The position numbers and the translations under genes were made by a program. 64,000 nucleotides of DNA from NCBI GenBank assembly GCA_013399015.1, contig VWZX01006809.1:909501-973500 (forward strand), in the 5' to 3' direction. The notes under the pieces were generated by a model. That model was given only the letters and a program-made list of their open reading frames with translations, did no database searches and was not told where the DNA came from. Positions 52,455-64,000 of the stretch are shown here, one piece after another; positions within the stretch are counted from its first letter, which is position 1; each line of letters opens with the position of its first letter. This DNA comes from Galbula dea. Its lineage: Eukaryota > Chordata > Aves > Piciformes > Galbulidae.

Positions 52455-52985
52455 AAGCATCTCATGAAGTCTACAAGGATGTTGTTAGATCATGCAGAGA
52501 GAAAATTAGAAAGGAGAAAGCCCAGCTAGGACTCAATCTAGCTACTGTTGTAAAAGATAACAAAAACACTAACAGCACTAATTGCAAAAGGAATTGCCAG
52601 GGAGAATCTGTCCTTTATTGGACGTGAGGGTGAACATTGCCACCAAAGATGAGGAAAAGGCTGAGGTGCCTAATGCCCTCTTTACCTCAGTCTATAATAA
52701 TCAGACCGGTTATCCTCAGGGTACTCAGCCCCCAGAGCTGGAAGGCAGGGACAGGAGGTAGAATAGACCTCCCATAATCCAGGAGGAAGCAAGTAGTGAC
52801 CTGCATTGGAACAGGTTGCCAAGGAAGTAGTGGAATCACTGTCCCTGCAAAGGTTCAAAAAAGCATGTAGATGTAGCACTTAGGGACATGGTTTAGTGGT
52901 GGGCTTGGCAGTGTTAGGTTAATAGCTGGGCTCAATGATCTTAGATGTCTTTTCCAACCTTAGTGGTTTTATGATTCTATGATTG
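52455..52985 (+). mobile_element. CR1: CR1 LINE with internal deletion
   Basis: The first part, about 52455-52800, is CR1 ORF2 sequence between the endonuclease and the reverse transcriptase. The frame at 52394-52627 gives VRSCREKIRKEKAQLGLNLA, a known CR1 linker pattern, followed in another frame by KDEEKAEVPNALFTSVYNN. At about 52800 it jumps to the 3' region: 'ttggaacaggttgccaagg', 'agtggaatcactgtccctgc', 'agggacatggtttagtggtg', 'ggcttggcagtgttaggtta', tail TTTTATGATTCTATGAT. The whole reverse transcriptase domain, more than a kilobase, is missing, so this is an internally deleted copy. Confidence 0.92.
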
Positions 52986-54242
52986 CCCTGATCCAGGTGC
53001 AAGACTGAGCTACTCATTTTTTATTTTGCATATACTCACTAATTTGTTAATCAGTTTCTAAATCTGGAGAGGATTGTGCTGGGCTAAAGATTTTTAGCAG
53101 TTTGTGAAAAGTAGCTTGTCATTAAAAGTTTTTATCCATAAAGCCAATAACCTACCACTCAAATTATTTTAGCAGGAAAATTATGTTAATACTGATTTAC
53201 TTTTCATTAAAGATTTATTTTTTAATTATTGTTTTCACATTATTTAGTTTCCAGCTGAGATTTTTATTATTAAGCTTTGTGCTCTAATATCAGTTATATC
53301 TTTCTTGTCCCAGTTCTTTTCTCTTGATCAGTACTGCAGGTTTTAAAAATGTCTTCAATATCTTTAAAGTGACAAAGTAGTCAATAGAAATATCAAGTGT
53401 TGAAACTTTGCTCTTTTGAAATATTTACTCTGTATAAGTTTAGCTCTATAGATAGCAGAAAAAGGGGAAATGGGTGGAGAAAGAGAGCTGTTGGGTAAAA
53501 GCTGGAGGTTATTTATTACATCATATTCATGAGAAAATGAAAAATGAGAGGCTTCAACTACAGATGAGAAAATGTTTTGACTTTGGTCCTTCTTTAAAAA
53601 AAATCGATGTTTTTGAAGTTTCATAACTCAATTTATTTTGAATTAAAAAAAGAGAAAATAAAGCCTTTATTTTTTATCCTGTCACGCAGAAAACAAATGC
53701 ACAGCTTAAAATTTTATTGTGACTATTTTTTTTTAATTATTTGACTGTTAGAGCAGTTGAAGATGGTAATTAACAAGCCTTAGAATGTAAAATTTTTAGG
53801 GGGAAGAAAATCCCTTCATCATTTAGCCTAGATTAACAGTGAAAAAAACATGTCCTTTATTTGTCCTCCACTTTATACTCACCCTGAGATCATATTTTCT
53901 AGAAGCAAATGTCTCCAAATACATAAATTTTATACTTGATGTTAGGGTAAACAATGTCTGTCAGACAGGATGTGAAGATACTAATTAGCATATCCACACT
54001 TGCTTTGGTTAGTGCATATGAGCAATAGTGAAAGTAATTCAAGGATGTGTCAAATTATCTGCAAAGAAACAAAAATCTAAATCAAATGAACAGAGTTTGT
54101 ACCAATCAGAAGTTTAAAATGTTAATTTTAAATATTTAAATGTTGAAGGAAAGAGAGAATAAGATTCATAAAGACTCATAATGACAAAAATTTTAATTTC
54201 TAGTCTTCAGAACTTAATTTATGGTTCAATACCTCTCTCCCC
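52986..54242. other. Unique AT-rich DNA, no gene seen
   Basis: Very AT-rich. Around 53960-54060 there are homeodomain-like TAATTAG and CTGTCAGACAG strings that could be regulatory, but nothing firm. Confidence 0.55.
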
Positions 54243-54372
54243 TAGCACTGCTGAGTCCAACACTAAACCATGTTCTTAAGCACCACGTCTACATGTCTTT
54301 TAAATATTTCCAGGGATGGTGACTCAACCACTCCCCTGGGCAGCCTGTTTCAAAGTCTGACTCAGTGAACCA
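54243..54372 (-). mobile_element. CR1: CR1 LINE fragment lacking its 3' tail
   Basis: Plus-strand phrases 'gctgagtccaacactaaacc', 'atgttcttaagcaccacgtc', 'tacatgtcttttaaatattt', 'ccagggatggtgactcaacc' and 'ctgggcagcctgtttc' are the reverse complement of the same subfamily as the 52.5-kb copy. The last 60 or so bases of the element, including the repeated tail, are absent or unrecognisable. Confidence 0.9.
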
Positions 54373-57300
54373 AGATGAAGTTGAAACTGTAGTTCTCCTT
54401 TACAGTGTGCAGATGTCCATACAAAATCTGGAGATTCCCAGGACTTTTAGATATCAGCTTACCTGCATTTTGCACAGGTTCAGTTGTGAAAACCTGAAGG
54501 AAAAATCATCGATTATTTATTTTTAAAATCCTAGGAAAGTCAACATTTTCTTACCTGCTGGTGCCTGAGATGCACTTCTTAGTAGTGACTGGTCATATAA
54601 GTCACACTATTTTCTTGCTCTCTGCTTTTCAGGTAACAACAGGTATTTCCATCATAGGTATTCACAACTGTGACTTTGGAATCCTCTTTCCTTGTACACT
54701 TAATGTCAGTAAAGTAAGATCACTTAAAAATTTATGAAGAATAAATGCAGAAAAAGAGGATAAATACTAAAAAGTGAGGCTAATAAACGACCTGAAATTA
54801 GTATTTGTGGAACATATTTTCAATCACACTTATTTTTAATCAAAAATATGAGACTTTAGTTAATAAGCAATATAATAATATCACAAACTTGTAATATTGA
54901 AAGGATTGAAGTATTGAAGTAGACTACCATCTGCAAGCATAGAAAATTTATTTGCCTAAGTACTGAAAACATCTTCCAATATATATTTTATTACAGTCAA
55001 GTTTCTGTTGTCAGTGTATGAAAGATGATACTTTCTCAGTTAATTTATATTCATTTCCTGTTTGCTAAATGAAATAACCAGTTTTACCACCTGAAATGCT
55101 CTTGCAAGCAGACAGCAACTAAATTAGCAAGAATAATAAAGTCGGTTGGTCATCTTTCAGTGAGCACAGTCTATTCAAAAAACCTACAGCCAACCAGCTA
55201 TCTATTAGAGAGTCATCTTGGCAGTCCTCTGAACATTGATCATTTCAAGGCAAACATAAACTTGTTTCCTAATTGCTTACTGGAGGGGAAAAAAAAGAGT
55301 AGTGAGACCAAGTTGCTTTCTTTTTAATACCTGAATTTCATAAAGGCACTTGTACTGCTTGGCAAATGTAATCTGTAAGAAATATGTATATTATATAGGA
55401 GAATGCACATTATTTTCCTCTACCTACAGGTACTTGCAAAATGTAAGACTTCTCATGTGCATGAATTAACATATATTTTGTCTCTGAAAAGGAAAAAGGT
55501 TTGCCTTAATTTTACTGTCTCTCTAATAAAAAATGCAGATTGCCTCTAGTCATTCTGTTGCTTCTTGACAGTTGAATACACAATAGGCAACCATGTCAGC
55601 TTTGGCTTTTTCAGGAATTGCATTCTGGCTGGTATTTACATACAGTGAAGTGTGCCAGTCAGGAGGTTTGTTTCAGCTTGGAACACAAAAATTCATCAGG
55701 AAACAAATGGTTGGCTGCATATACAGCAAATGACTAGTGTAGGACTAGCTGGATTTCACTGTTTGAATGGTGAAGAGGGAATTTACTTTGTTGGTCTGAA
55801 TTACATGTCTTTCCTGAATTTCAGCTTTCATGAGTGGTAGTGAGTGTGTACAGGAGTAGTCAACATTATGTTTCTTACTGAAACTTTAAAGTTTTATATG
55901 CCTCTGAAAGACTTTTCCTTCTAATATTTCTCCCTTTGCCTGAAAGCTCACTGGGCTGCTGTCTCTGTGTCCCAATAAGAAGAACAGTATTCTGCTGCAT
56001 TTCTGTTGCTGCAAAATAGACTTTCTCTGGTCACAACTCATCCATTTGACAGACAATTGCTCTGTTTTGTTGTCACAACCTGTATAGACTACTCAGATCC
56101 CAGATCCTTTTGCAGAGCTTTCCCTGGTGTAGTGCTTTGCACTTACAGATTTCTTCAAGGACATATCATATATTCATACTACAGATGTTGTAAGCATGCC
56201 TGAAAAACCTTTACTGGCTTCTTTACCAATCCCCAAACTATGCAGTTTTAACAAACTATGAAGCATAACTGCAGATACTAATTTTCCAGCCTCCTAAGCA
56301 CAGTAAACATGTCTTTGGTTAGAATTCTCTAAGGCATCCAGAATATTTCTACAGATGATCTTTCTTTCTCTGTAAAGCTAACAGAGAATTTATTTAATTA
56401 TATCTAGTTTCTGCCAAAATAGAAACATAGGTTAGCTGTCTGGGACTCCTTTTGTATTTAGCATATCTCAAGGCAGTACAGTTAATGGGAGAAACAATTT
56501 CATACTAAACCAAGTGCTTACATGTGGACCTTTGCTAAGTCTTTATCAACTTTAAAGTAAACCTATGGAGACCAGTTAAGATATGTATGTTTCCTTTTGT
56601 AGTTAGCTGAAGTTAAGTCAGGTGTATACCAGTCCTGCTTTTTTCCTTCACTTGGTTCTACATTTTGACACTTTCCTTTAGGAAGTCATTTTGCTATCCT
56701 GCAAAGTCTTGAACAAAATGTAGAAAGTTTTTGCCTTATCCTTATGTATTCCATTTGATATGAACAATGGGAATAGTTTTCTTTCCTCTGTTGGTGACAG
56801 ATGTTTTGTGAGGAATTAGTGTCTGGTACAGTTGGCTTCTGTAAATTGCAGAATTAACAGAAGTTCTGTTTTTCTAGCATGCTTTGGTGTTTAACAGTAC
56901 AAGTTACCTTCCAAAGAATCTTAATTTTATTATTTTTAAATACTGAGTCAGAGTTTTGTGGTCTTTTTTTTTCTTACCTTCTAGCCAGTAGTCAACCTTA
57001 GATATTTTGAGGAGCCTCATTCAGTGCATAGTTTAAGCCAGTTGTTACTAGTTTCTGACAAAGTGCCTTATCAGGACACACGATGTGTTTTTGTTTTTGC
57101 CTTCTGTGCCACCAGTTCAAAGTAACAGCCTGGTTTTATAAAGCTGTACTGAGACTTTTGGCTGACTGATTAAATGAGCTGCTCAACAATTTAAATGAAT
57201 CTTCACCAGCTCTCTTAAGGATTTTCAGACATTTTCCACAAGGAAAATGCCTCCTAGCACTTCAAATGCTCTTGATGTTCTATTGGTTTTCCTTTGTGCC

Positions 57301-57725
57301 TCTCCTCAAAATTTTTGCTTTATCCACTAACTTACTGCTGGTGTAATTCTTTTTTAGGACATTCAGAAGTGCCAGAATGCCACATAAACATAATATCTTC
57401 AATATCCTTCAATGCCTTTCCTCTTTTTCAAATATTTCTCCTCCTTGTTTTTGATGTTATTCCCTTCAGAAATTGCTTTCAATTGACTTAGCTTTTCTCT
57501 TTTCTCTAAAAATCTTGCCTGGAGCCTTCTACTCATATCATTCAGTGCAGACATAGCAATAGAAAGAGATGGGCAATGGCATGATACAGACTTCAATCAC
57601 TTATAAATAACAGTGGAAATATTAATGGTTATAAATCTGTGATTTCATGGGTTTGTGTATGTACTGTAGCTTAATTAACTTCTGCTACCACTCCTTCCAG
57701 TTTAACAAAATATAACATAAATCAC
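54373..57725. other. Unique AT-rich DNA, no confident gene
   Basis: Short unrecognised open frames only. A minus-strand frame at 57399-57596 encodes a Lys/Glu/Arg-rich, coiled-coil-like peptide with no match known to me and no clear splice sites on both sides. Confidence 0.5.
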
Positions 57726-58300
57726 TGAGTCACACAGAATCACAGAACAGAGGCTGGAAGGTGCCTCTGGAGATCATCTAGTCTAAACTTCCAGTTCAAA
57801 GCAGGGTCAGCCACAGCTCAAGGCATTATCCAGTTTGATTCTGAATATATCCAAAGATGGACACTATACAATGTCTCTGAGCAACCTTTTCCAGTGTCTG
57901 AACCCCTGTAAAATAAAAAATACTTTCCTCATTTTAAATAGAATTTTGTGTATTTCAATTTTTGCCCATTGCTTCTTTCCTTGTTAATTAGAAATTGCTG
58001 AAAAGAGACATCTTCTTTATGCCATCCTGTCAGGTATTTATACCTATGGACAAGATTCCCCTGAGCCTTCTCTCCTCCAGCTCTCTCAGCCTCTCTTCAT
58101 TTGAAAGATCCTCCAATGTTTTAATCACTTTCAGTCTCTTCAGGGATCTCAGATTCCCAAAGGCAAATCTTAACAGCAAAAAGTGAGTCACTGAGTATCT
58201 TGGCCTTCTCTATCTTGTATGTTATGAGGTTACCTGTTCCATTCAGCATCTGGGCCACACTTCACATTTTCCTTAGTCCACTTTGTTGCCAACACCTTTC
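57726..58300 (-). mobile_element. CR1: CR1 LINE with internal deletion
   Basis: On the plus strand it starts with the reversed tail 'cacacagaatcacagaaca', then 'ggctggaaggtgcctctgga', 'gatcatctagtctaaac', 'ttatacctatggacaagatt', 'cccctgagccttctctcctcc' and 'agctctctcagcctctcttc': the 3' region of CR1 in reverse. After about 58165 it switches to sequence matching the reverse complement of the upstream ORF2 linker ('ctgagtatcttggccttctc', then 'ctgttccattcagcatctgg' and 'acattttccttagtcc'). The reverse transcriptase domain is missing between. The part beyond 58300 up to about 58450 may also be CR1-related ('caagccaaagtgtgctgtcc') but I am less sure. Confidence 0.85.
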
Positions 58301-58660
58301 AGAGAGGTGCCTGAACAAGCCAAAGTGTGCTGTCCTGAAATTATCTCAGTCACAAAATCTTGAGGTTCATCCATTACCAGCTACAAACTATGTTCCTTTG
58401 TCTGTGGAAGAGATATGACCAAACACAACCACCTGATAAATCTCCTTGTGACTAAGGATTTCTAAGGAGGTGGCATCCTTGTCCTTGACCCTCAACATAT
58501 ATGCTGAAAGCCAAAGTCAGGAGAATCCCATTAGCAACAGGATTTTTTTTCCAGGCCAATCTAGTGCTAGGGATATTGATGCATCTAACCAGGTTCCTGC
58601 ATAGTAAGACAACTCTCAGTGCAAATGTATGCAAAGTGCATCCAAAGCACAGCTCATTAC

Positions 58661-58829
58661 CACTGGTGACAAAAGAGTAGCCTCTCTCTGTAAGAATTTT
58701 CATGAGAAAGTCAGTCAGGTCTCTGCCTGACAGATCCAGTCTCATAATGTCATGAGGCAAGGCATAGCCCTCATAGATAGGCACACTGTGTGTGACACCA
58801 TCCTCAGAGTCCAAAACTATTCCAGTGGT
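58661..58829 (-). pseudogene. Muscle-type actin exon relic
   Basis: The minus strand encodes 56 residues colinear with actin residues 148-203, in a frame open from about 58871 to 58452. Actin is the ATP-binding filament protein; this stretch carries the second phosphate loop and the start of subdomain 4. Seen: TTGIVLDSEDGVTH, then VPIYEGYALPHD, IMRLDLSGRDLTDFLMKILT and ERGYSFVTS. Met176 and Val201 are the forms typical of muscle actins, where cytoplasmic actins have Leu and Thr. Asp154 and His161 are kept, but Gly156 of the invariant phosphate loop is Glu. Other changes are N162S, A174D, A181S, Y188F and T203S. Homology stops at codon 204, where muscle actin genes have an intron, and the next bases are GTAATG, a possible splice donor. 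On the other side 'LLASPGR' then 'IVYRF' precede TTG and may be residues 142-147 with inserted codons. No other actin exon was found nearby. It could be a lone exon relic or a retrocopy with indels; a working gene is unlikely. Confidence 0.85.
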
Positions 58830-58871
58830 GAATCTATAGACTATTCTTCCTGGGCTGGCCAAAAGAACCAA

Positions 58872-61800
58872 TAGCCTAAGGAAACAGATTTGTCCTGTAT
58901 AGTATTATTTTATCTTTCATTGCTTCACTGAGTTTGTTAGTAACTTAATAGAAAATCATCTGTATTTTATAATACCAATGACAAAATATACCAGTTTTCC
59001 ATAATATGCAATATTACTTCGTTGTTATAACTAATTTTCATAGTACTATAACCATTTGCAATGCCATCAACCTGGATTGCTTTAGCTGATCTTAGGTAGT
59101 TAAACAAGATGCCAAAATTATCATCTTGGCTGTATGAGCTACTTGAGCCCATGTTATTACTTTATTGCAGCATACTGCAATAATAAATTCTGGAAAGAGA
59201 GCAATGCTGATCCTAGATGCTCCGAATTGTTCTCTGAAGAAACCTGTCTCTTCAGTAAAGAAATATACACATCCCAGAGACCTTTACAACAGCAGAAAGA
59301 GTGGTATGAATCTTCTAATGGTGTCTGGAAGATCTTGTTAGTCTAACAAAGCTGAGCAATATGATAAACCCATTGTTTTTGTATATACACTGTACTTGTC
59401 ATGTCTGAAACATATAACAACTCAATTAAAATTCTATATGTTTCAACTGTGCAATTTCCTGCAGTTTCTGCAAGTTGCATATTTCATTACAAAGAGATTC
59501 CAAGAGAAATTAGCATATCTTTCCATTGCTCAATGGCATCCTTTAAATCATTACTACAGAAAGTCCCATAAAGATTTCAAAACTTCTCCACATTTTTACT
59601 GAGTTCTTCCTTGAAAGTGCCATAGCACTGGTACTTGTAATACTGATTCTATTTCAGATATTTCAGTTGGCAGTTTATTATTCCTACTTTTATTCCCTGA
59701 GAAGACATAGCCAAGTATTAATCCTGAAGTTTCTACTTTCAGGATTTAAAGAAGTTAAATATCCAGCATCGCAGAAGAGTCTAAAAATTTGACTCAAATT
59801 CTTCTGGGTGTCAGAGTCACACATTAGAACCATGGTGTTATAAATTGTGTAGAAATTAAGGTATATATCTCTTGGACTGCAGTGTATTTGATTTTAAGTG
59901 AACTAGAAAAGGAGTGTTGACTCTAACTGAAACAGACATAGTAATCTACTGGCATGAATTCTTTGAAAATGCTGGCTTTTGGCAGGTCTAGTGTTTGACT
60001 GCCTATTGAATTTGGCTTTAGGTTATCCATCTTAGGTAGGGAACTTGCAAGGAAACTAGTCATCAGGTTTGCATTCAGTAAACAGGAGAGGCAAGACAGG
60101 TTATTCTTTGCTTCTGGATAGCAGAATTGCATCCCACAGGACAGCAAAAATTCTGCTTCTTCCTTTTTCCCTCTGAGGAATCTAGAGGCTATGCTTCTCT
60201 TATTAGCCCTTGTTAGACTTTGTCCAGCACTTTGCCAGGGTCCTCTATAGTCTCATCATGTGCGCTCAAGTAAATACAAAGAGAAGGGTAAGGGTAGAGC
60301 ACAGACTCCAGTTGCCTGTAAATAAGGAAAATATATTCCATCAGAAGCCTTACAGAGTCTGTTCAATGCCCAGGGCAATGAAGCAGTTTGACCTTCCTTT
60401 CTCTTTTCTCACTTCACCCTTCATTTTCTTCAGTATAGTGAGTCACTGCTTCACTGTCCTGTTTTGCTGCAGGAGAAGACGTAGAAAAGCTGGAGTAGCT
60501 TCTTCAACATTCATATGAATCTTCTTCACCTCTTCACCAAGCAGCCAAGTCATATAGTTGTAAGATATCTTGCCACATCAACTATGTATGTACCCATATC
60601 ATGTCCCAGGCATAGGTTGAGCTGCACTGAAGACTATCTTGCTATTTCCTTATACATAGTGCTGTGCCTTCAACCGGACTGGCAAAAAATGTAATTAGTC
60701 ATGAACTAGCAAGCACCAAATCAAAAAAAGGATCTTTATTTTGTCCTCTGGTGGTTATTTTTCAGCTAGATCCATCCCCTAAACTAGATTACAGCACAAG
60801 CTGTTATATCAACAGAAAAATACAGTGACAGAGAAAGGAAAGTGTAGACTGTTCTGTTTTTTTTTTTCTCTGAAAAAATTTTGACCTAAATAACAATCAC
60901 GTTACAGTTCCATGTTACTGCAAGAGTCTTTGTCTGCTTGTTGTCTTTTCTGCAGTAAAGTTACTTCTTAGGTGATGTATATGTTTTGTGGTTCCTCATT
61001 CTGTGATTTTGTTTTTAATCTAACAGTGAGAAAAGCTAGTCACTGTGTGTGTTTCAAGAGATTTACAAAAATTACTGAATTTTAAAAGATAAGGGTTTTT
61101 GAAGAACAGGAGAGGGAGATATTCTTTGCCTTCAGTTGTTATAAAATTTTCACTCCTGTGTAGCCCTCTGGTGACACTTCATGATGACCTTGGGGTTGCA
61201 ACCCACTGAATGAGAAACACTGACACAGAGCCTAAGTTATAGTTAGTAGCTTTCAAGACCTCCAACACTTACTTTATTTTACTGTGTCGAAAGTTTACAT
61301 TGATTTCTTCTTTTAATTGATCTGTCCTTTGTGTTAGGGCAACAGTGAAGATGTTATTAAAAATCTTAAGATTATGTAGACAAAAGAAAGAGAGAAGCAG
61401 CTGACATGTAATTCACCACTGTTTATGAACTACATGATCTGCTTCCTGTATTTTTCCCAGCCACTGCTGTGATAGCTAATGTCTCCCAATAGTGAGAGTG
61501 ACACTTACTGATGGCACAGTTCTAAGTTAACTGCATTCCATTAACAGATTTCTGTGTGAATCCCTAGGACACATTGATTGATAACATAGCCCCACATGGA
61601 ATTTCAGTACAAAGCCCTCATGCTACTGCACATCACATTAACTGTACGTCTCAGAAAATTTCCCAGGAAAATTACAACAAAATTGGTCAGTCCAGTCTTT
61701 TTCTGATCTCTCCTGAAGAGCTCCAAGAACTTTAATTGCTGTGCCTAAGCACTATGCTTGGTTTAATTGTGAATCCAATTAATTTGGATTTATTCATGGT

Positions 61801-64000
61801 AGAATTTATAGGCACAAGAGATATGCAACTACCTACTGGTGAGTAAGAAAACTAGTGGTTTAGCTGGAGTATACCATTACTGCTAGTAAATTATTTCCTC
61901 ATAAATGTGACCCATTTACTAAATATCAAATTCATAAATATTTTCATTTCTAGGAAGTGATACTTAACATATTTATATACAGATATAACACAGCTGTGAA
62001 ATATGCATCTCAAGACACTATAATAAACTAGTGCTTATTCTGTCCTTACTTTCTGAGTTTCATATGACACCTGCATTAAGCATTGATCTTTCCTCTTTAA
62101 TTAACTGATCAATATTTTGAGCTCTGAAACTGAGGCATATTACATTTAATTAATGTAATAAAGGCAAAATCATAGCCCCAATGGTGTCAATGTTAGGACT
62201 TCCTGTAATTCAGGTTAGGAACAATTTCACCCAATAAGCAGCTGAGAGTTAGTATCATGTAAAGGCAATTACTTGTTTAGAAAATCAAAAACCTGAAGGA
62301 CCCTTCTTATTTAACATTGGGTAGCTCCACCTAAATGCAGCAGGTCTACTCTGTTAATGTTAACAAATAGTTTAATCAAAAGATTTCCATTCATAGAATG
62401 TAACACATTAGGTTTTGATCACTCCAATTGACTAAATAACTCCTAAATTTAGAAGGATATAAAAAGTGAGCAGACATCTTAGACACTGACAAATATTTTT
62501 ATTCTTTTACTAGAATCATGTAAGAAGTTATCACTCTCTCTATGTATTGCTTTTGGGAAACACATTCATAAAAGATCTACAAACAATATTTCTTTGCTGT
62601 AGGATATCATTAGTGCCACCTATTTTAGCTGTCCCATGCCTAGCACTTATTACAAGCCACGAAGTAGACTGGAATATTGTGATAAATAAGCAGAATACAA
62701 TCAAATTATTCTGTCAGCCTTTCAACTGTATAACTAGATGGTGGCCCTGTTATCTTCACATTCTATTATAATGAAACTTGGAACAGCAAAGTGCAAACAT
62801 CCATGAATTCTTAACTACAACATCTGCAGCAAACTGAAACATACATATATCTTTGCATAATATATGCATTAATCCAAGCTGCAGAGAAAGGCAATCCTTC
62901 TACTAATTGTCATCCGACTTCTTGCTAAACAGCTATAGGGCAAATCTCTTCTAAATGTAACTCTGTCAGTTACAGTGCAGTTGCACCAGGGTAAATAATG
63001 GCCTTTTGTCACCATGATTGATGGTTTGGCTAGACCAGGTCAGAACTGGGTCATAACCAGAGTGTTGTTTTTGATAAGTCCTCTGTACTGACTTTCTCCC
63101 CTGATATCCACTTAAAAAACAAACAAACTCACAAGACCACGTTTTTTAAGATGATTTGTTTAATAAAGAGGAGGAAGAAGTCAAGTAAAAATTAAACTCA
63201 GTAGTTACTTTTTGCCTAAAGGGACTATTCACCTATTATAGCGATAGGGGGAGTTGTTGATTTTGGCTTGTACTTTCCACATTTCCATTTGCATTAATGA
63301 GAGCTCTATGCAAAGTCCCAGGAGTATCAATGGGAGAATAGATCATTAGGAGCCTGATAACTCTATTTGTTATGAAGTATGAACTTCCTTGAGCACCTGG
63401 CTTTAAACCTGACTTTAAACCCAAGGTAGATGCAACTTCCCATGCAGAAAAAAAATAATGGTTTGGGAGCTAGTATTGTTGACACTAAAGTAAGTATTTT
63501 CTTCTGCAGGAAGTCTCAGAGAAATGGTATTCAGCAGTCCTATATTTTACCGTGGCACTATGATCACCTGGAATAGGTGGGTGGTCTGACTTCCAACACT
63601 CTGTTGCTACCAAATTTAGATTTTATTTCTATTATAGCTGGTCATAGACAGCAACATAACCTTGCAGTTTTTTTCAGTGTTGAAGTTTTGTTGCACTCTA
63701 TGTTTGGGGTTTTTTTTTGCAGGAACCACACTGAGTGTCATTATGTCTATTCTTTAATTATGTACTTATTGCTTCTTATGTCAAACGTTCTATTTTTTTG
63801 CCTAGTACTTGTTTCAAACTAACCACAGCATAGACACTTAGATCAACCTGTTTGCCCTTTTAGTATTGAGCTAACACTGGTTTTCATCCTGTCCTATGGA
63901 ATTTCTTCAAGTCTCTTGAAAACAAAAAGTAACATAAATGGACTGCAGAGCTCTTTATAAGAGCTGGCTGTGAACTTTGCAAAGCTAAGATGAGACATCT
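58872..64000. other. Unique AT-rich DNA to the window end, no gene seen
   Basis: Open frames up to about 102 codons (60210-60518 plus) have no recognisable domain. No CR1 landmark, RNA gene or long simple repeat was found. A stretch near 61180-61225 ('ggggttgcaacccactgaat', then 'gagaaacactg') faintly resembles ends of old hAT-type DNA transposons, but this is too weak to call. Confidence 0.5.

Noticed and set aside
52394..52627. 77-codon open frame with charged helical pattern
   Set aside because: Its second half is CR1 ORF2 linker sequence; it belongs to the CR1 copy.
61180..61225. Possible end of an old hAT-type DNA transposon
   Set aside because: Only about 40 bp of loose similarity and no matching opposite end or target-site duplication visible.
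1..64000. tRNA, snRNA, rRNA, CRISPR or operon-like features
   Set aside because: I looked for conserved tRNA box sequences, common snRNA starts and regularly spaced repeats and found none.

Overview
The window looks like bird nuclear DNA. It is AT-rich and contains many copies of the CR1 non-LTR retrotransposon. Several copies carry the typical avian CR1 3' end: a stretch ending in CTAGATGATCTTTGAGGTCCCTTCC-like sequence followed by the short repeated tail ATTCTATGATTCTATGA or its RTGATTCTGTG variant. No bacterial gene organisation, operon, rRNA, tRNA or CRISPR array is visible. Species cannot be told from the sequence alone.

No intact protein-coding gene is supported. Open reading frames longer than 100 codons occur at about the rate expected by chance in this composition, and almost none resembles a known family. 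The one clear cellular gene homology is a minus-strand piece of a muscle-type actin at about 58661-58829. It covers the nucleotide-binding second phosphate loop through about residue 203, is open, but has a Gly to Glu change in the invariant phosphate loop. It is either an isolated, decayed exon or a fragment of a retrocopy. The window is best read as intergenic or deep-intronic DNA.

Layout: 1-12 kb is mostly unique AT-rich DNA with one short reverse CR1 tail near 3.7 kb. A 600-bp forward CR1 lies at 12.4-13.0 kb, then a GC-richer, exon-like block on the minus strand near 14.2-14.5 kb with a consensus splice donor. A forward CR1 is at 18.4-19.0 kb, and two short oppositely oriented CR1 tails sit near 21.9-22.2 kb. 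A GC-richer segment with a perfect 22-bp palindrome is at 23.5-23.8 kb, a cluster of octamer-like motifs at 24.4-24.75 kb, and ancient and younger CR1 pieces at 25.0-25.8 kb. From 26 to 34.7 kb almost nothing is recognisable. Further CR1 copies lie at 34.7, 38.3, 40.6-41.0 (ancient, partly tandemly duplicated), 43.9, 46.7, 47.5, 49.0 (ancient), 52.5, 54.2 and 57.7 kb. Two CR1 copies (52.5 and 57.7 kb) join the endonuclease-to-reverse-transcriptase linker directly to the 3' region. The actin fragment lies beside the second of these. The last 5 kb is unique AT-rich DNA.

The genes do not work together as a system: the recognisable content is transposon debris, simple repeats, one actin relic and a few candidate regulatory or exon-like blocks. 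I found no evidence of a novel multi-gene biological system here.
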